From assembly GCF_001610835.1 (NCBI RefSeq), contig NZ_CP011270.1, positions 3,490,001 to 3,554,000 on the forward strand: a stretch of 64,000 nucleotides of DNA, written 5' to 3'. Source of the stretch: Planctomyces sp. SH-PL14 (GTDB lineage Bacteria; Planctomycetota; Planctomycetia; Planctomycetales; Planctomycetaceae). The first letter of the stretch is position 1. Every line of letters starts with the position of its first letter. Made by a program: the position numbers and the translations under genes. This document shows positions 61,876-64,000 of the stretch, piece by piece. Under the pieces are notes generated by a model, which saw only the letters and a program-made list of their open reading frames with translations, searched no databases and was not told the DNA's origin.

Positions 61876-63318
61876 TCAGGGAACGCTGCCGAACGCCCCG
61901 GGGAACAGGACCGTCTCCGCCGGACGCCGCTGTGCCGGGCGAGTCGGCGTGGGCGGTTCGATCGTCAGGACGTGCGGCGAGGGAAGGCCGGTCGCCGGGC
62001 GCGGCTGGCGGGCCGCGGCGTTGGCACGAAGGCGGAAGTCGAGTCCCGCGAGGTTGACGAAGCCGGGATCGGTTGCGGCCTCCGTCCCCTTCTTGCCGAT
62101 CAGCGTGTCGTTGTCGGTCACACTCCCCTGAATATCGCCGTGGCACTTCTTCCAGCCCTCCTTGAACCAGTTCCCCTGGAGGTGGGCGTCCCCGGTCTCA
62201 TCGAGGATCGAGAGCATCCGTCCTTCGGCCTCGACGTAGACGATGTTGTTCTGAGCCTCGACCCGCTGGCGGTTCGTCGAGAGCCGGAACAGGCAGGTCT
62301 TCTCCTTGCGGAAGGAGACGACGGTGTTGTTGCAGAACCAGAGCGGTCCTTGGCGGTTGTTGGCCGGGATCCCGCTGTCGCCGCCAAAGTGGACGATCTG
62401 GTTGTTGTCCTTCCCCTCGTACTCGACGAGGACGTTCCCGTAGACAAACGCCGAGTCGTACTCCGCCTTGCCGCGGAGGTGTTCCCCTTCCTGGGCATCG
62501 ACGAGGTCGAGCTGCCGGTTCCCCCCTTCGATCCAGTTGTAGCGGACGACGAGTCCGGCGGAGCGGTCCTTGAGTGCGGTCCCGCCCGCCCCTTTGACGA
62601 GCGGGCCGAAGCGGCAGGTCTGGAACGTGATCCCTTCGGTTTCGGTGTAGGAGTTGTGTTCGAGGATGCTGCCGGCGACGCCGTTGTCGTGGATGTGGCA
62701 GCCTTCGACGAGGATCGACTTGGTGTCGTGGCTGGAGAGGAAGCCGTTGCCGCAGTGGTGGAAGCGGCAGTTGCGGAAGACGAGGTTCTCCCCTTTCTCG
62801 ACGTAGATCGCGGAGGCGTTGCCGGCGTACTCCGTGAGCCCGTCGCGGCCGAGGAAGAAGACGTCGTGGCGGGCGTTCGTGATTTCCAGGTTTTCGATGG
62901 TGATCCAGGCGGGCATCGTGTCGTCGGGGTGGTTGGCGCCGCCGATCTTGATGACGCCGCGTTTTTCGCTCCAGAAGTTGAGTCCCGGGGGTGTGACGGC
63001 GTTCTCGCCGTCGAGGATCGGGCGTTCGCCGTTGGGTCCGAGGATGCCGCGGATGATGATGGGCTCCGCCTGGGTTCCACGGCGGCAGAGGACGAATTTG
63101 TTCCGGTACGGTTCGGGGCGGGCGACGATTTCGACGATGTCGCCTGGGAGGAGGCGGTCCCAGGGGACTTGGGCGAGTGAGGTCCGGGTCTCGGCGGGGC
63201 CGATGCGGTAGGTCTCGGCGCGGGCTGAGGGAAGGGGGCTGGCGAGGAGGGCGGCCAGTCCGGCGAGGAGTGTCCACAGGCGGGCTGGGGCTTGTTGGCG
63301 GGGGGGCGACCCGTTCAT
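61876..63318 (-). CDS. Secreted right-handed beta-helix protein
   Basis: A 480-residue protein with a signal peptide (LWTLLAGLAALLASPLPSAR). It opens with LLPGDIVEIVARPEPYRNKF, the pectate-lyase-like start, and continues with beta-helix turns such as AWITIENLEITNARHDVFFL, NLVFRNCRFHHCGNGFLSSH, SILVEGCHIHDNGVAGSILE and RQGPLWFCNNTVVSF. The C-terminus is Pro/Arg-rich. Family members include polysaccharide lyases and parallel beta-helix repeat proteins; whether this one is catalytic is not clear. GGAG is 7 bases before ATG 63318. Confidence 0.85.
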   Translation of the reverse strand: MNGSPPRQQAPARLWTLLAGLAALLASPLPSARAETYRIGPAETRTSLAQVPWDRLLPGDIVEIVARPEPYRNKFVLCRRGTQAEPIIIRGILGPNGERPILDGENAVTPPGLNFWSEKRGVIKIGGANHPDDTMPAWITIENLEITNARHDVFFLGRDGLTEYAGNASAIYVEKGENLVFRNCRFHHCGNGFLSSHDTKSILVEGCHIHDNGVAGSILEHNSYTETEGITFQTCRFGPLVKGAGGTALKDRSAGLVVRYNWIEGGNRQLDLVDAQEGEHLRGKAEYDSAFVYGNVLVEYEGKDNNQIVHFGGDSGIPANNRQGPLWFCNNTVVSFRKEKTCLFRLSTNRQRVEAQNNIVYVEAEGRMLSILDETGDAHLQGNWFKEGWKKCHGDIQGSVTDNDTLIGKKGTEAATDPGFVNLAGLDFRLRANAAARQPRPATGLPSPHVLTIEPPTPTRPAQRRPAETVLFPGAFGSVP

Positions 63319-63449
63319 GGCTGGCTCCGGCGCGAAGGAGGGGGTGTGCGGGAACTCAGATGGGCCCGAAGCGTTGGCGACGGGGTGAGGAGAAGGTTAG
63401 GGAGTCATCCACCGCAGGTCTGCGCTCAGCCTCAGCCTCCCCCTCTTCA

Positions 63450-63774
63450 CCGGGTCCAGGGGCACCCTGGTGGGGAGTGCAGAGGGGCCTGTGTTGTTTT
63501 TCTGGCCCTTTGCCCGCCGGAGGCCGTCTCGTCGAGAGATGTCAGAAGGAGTGCGTGTCCAAGCGCGAACACCGTGTCGGATGCCCCCTCACCAACCCGC
63601 GGGGAGTGCGGAGCGAGCGTGGAATCTTCAACGCCGATACCACAAAGCGGACGCCCGTTGTGTCCCACGGTTACGCTACGAAAATGCCTCCGGCGGCAAG
63701 GGGGTGAGACCCCCTTGACCCCAGGCTGCCGTCGCACGTTGGGTTTGAGCTATCAGCGCTCTGCCGGCAAGGAC
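63450..63774 (+). repeat. R1 dispersed structured repeat, copy J (reference copy)
   Basis: The clearest full-length R1. Hairpin 1 is CCAGGGGCACCCTGG (63456-63470). Hairpin 2 (63483-63510) has AGGGGCC pairing with GGCCCTT around a T-rich loop. Long-range arms: TTGCCCGCCGGAGGC (63510-63524) pairs with GCCTCCGGCGGCAA (63686-63699). Hairpin 3 is CAAGGGGGTGAGACCCCCTT plus G (63697-63717). The 3' end is GCCGTCGCACGTTGGGTTTG ... GCCGGCAAGGAC. It ends 12 bp before the ROK gene's stop. Named R1 here only for reference. Confidence 0.93.
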
Positions 63775-63785
63775 GGTGTTCGCGC

Positions 63786-64000
63786 CTACGAGAACGCCTT
63801 CATCGCACACGCCGCGGCCCCAATGAACCCCGCATCCCCCCCCAGAACGGCGTAATCAATGATCGTCCGCTCCGCCGGAATCGGGAACGCCCGCGCCTTC
63901 ACCTCTTCCTTCACCTTCGCCAGGAACCGCCGACCCAACTCGCTCCCATGCTGGTCAAACGTCATCGCCCCGCCAAACAACACCATCGCCGGGTTGAGAA
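63786..64000 (-). CDS. ROK-family protein, C-terminal part (runs off the window)
   Basis: The last 71 residues of a ROK (repressor/ORF/kinase) protein: LNPAMVLFGGAMTFDQHGSE, ELGRRFLAKVKEEVKARAFP, and AVLGGDAGFIGAAACAMKAF match the ROK C-terminus, in particular the [AV]-x-LG-x-[DE]-AG-x-x-G-A-A ending. Probably a sugar kinase (glucokinase type), but the kinase motifs lie outside the window. R1 copy J ends 12 bp beyond its stop. Confidence 0.8.
   Translation of the reverse strand, partial: LNPAMVLFGGAMTFDQHGSELGRRFLAKVKEEVKARAFPIPAERTIIDYAVLGGDAGFIGAAACAMKAFS

Noticed and set aside
63470-63718. An open frame through R1 copy J (and similar frames in other copies)
   Set aside because: The frames are not kept between copies, loop changes shift them, and stem sequences are constrained by pairing. 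They are by-products of repeat sequence.

Overview
The window is about 67% G+C, dense with genes on both strands, and comes from a bacterium of the phylum Planctomycetota, most likely the Planctomycetaceae. The evidence is the protein content: three DUF1559 proteins (two with prepilin-type N-termini), a DUF1549/DUF1553 protein beside a DUF1501 protein and a WD40 protein, a DUF1080 (3-keto-disaccharide hydrolase) protein, several secreted proteins with no family I recognise, and a pst-pho locus with a Gram-negative style KdsA elsewhere. I see no rRNA, tRNA, CRISPR array, phage or complete insertion sequence.

Layout. 1-3789: end of an HlyD-type adaptor, a LolD/MacB-type ATPase and two FtsX-type permeases, a tripartite exporter operon. 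4190-5650: Nramp-like transporter. 6218-10731: flavin oxidoreductase, RMD1/DUF155-like membrane-anchored protein, HGSNAT-like acyltransferase and a DUF1028 protein. 11129-12351 (minus): secreted protein and free methionine-R-sulfoxide reductase. 12544-18391 (minus): pstS-pstC-pstA-pstB-phoU-phoB, the phosphate uptake and signalling operon, with TTAACA-type candidate Pho boxes upstream of pstS and phoU; phoR is not in the window. 19103-22206: TPR protein and a glutamine amidotransferase (PabA/TrpG). 22661-23329: a lower-GC Abi-alpha (DUF4393) gene in an otherwise gene-poor islet. 23833-32229: secreted protein, GNAT, S15 hydrolase, DUF1559 pseudopilin with HEAT lipoprotein, esterase and PhoD-like phosphatase. 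32692-38310: DUF1549-DUF1501-WD40 set. 38540-42331 (minus): a 1263-residue GlnE carrying two ACT-like segments between its two nucleotidyltransferase halves. 42588-49376: DUF1080, TadG-like protein, small lipoprotein, then a minus-strand run of small proteins, a zinc-ribbon/FDP-repeat membrane protein and a DUF1559 pseudopilin. 50050-52467: FtsK. 52815-55395 (minus): condensation-type acyltransferase and a DUF1559 variant with a membrane bundle in place of the pilin helix. 55917-56756: kdsA. 56760-63318 (minus): dual-specificity phosphatase, SUKH protein, several unknowns, SRPBCC protein and a beta-helix protein. 63786-64000: end of a ROK-family protein.

The most striking non-coding content is a family of about 300-bp repeats, here called R1, with nine recognisable copies (roughly one per 7 kb, both orientations) and two relics. 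Every copy lies between genes, six of them within 25 bp of a stop codon. They contain three local hairpins whose stems are kept while the loops differ, plus a 14-bp long-range complementary pair. They do not keep a reading frame. Other repeats are a 162-bp element with perfect 29-bp terminal inverted repeats, a REP/BIME-like pair of 85-bp units, a short GGGAGGGCGA-type repeat, and a short relative of R1 that overlaps the 5' end of one gene.

How the genes fit together: the pst-pho operon and the PhoD-like phosphatase address phosphate acquisition, GlnE controls glutamine synthetase, FtsK and KdsA are housekeeping (chromosome segregation; Kdo for lipopolysaccharide), and the rest is largely the cell-envelope and secreted proteome typical of this phylum.
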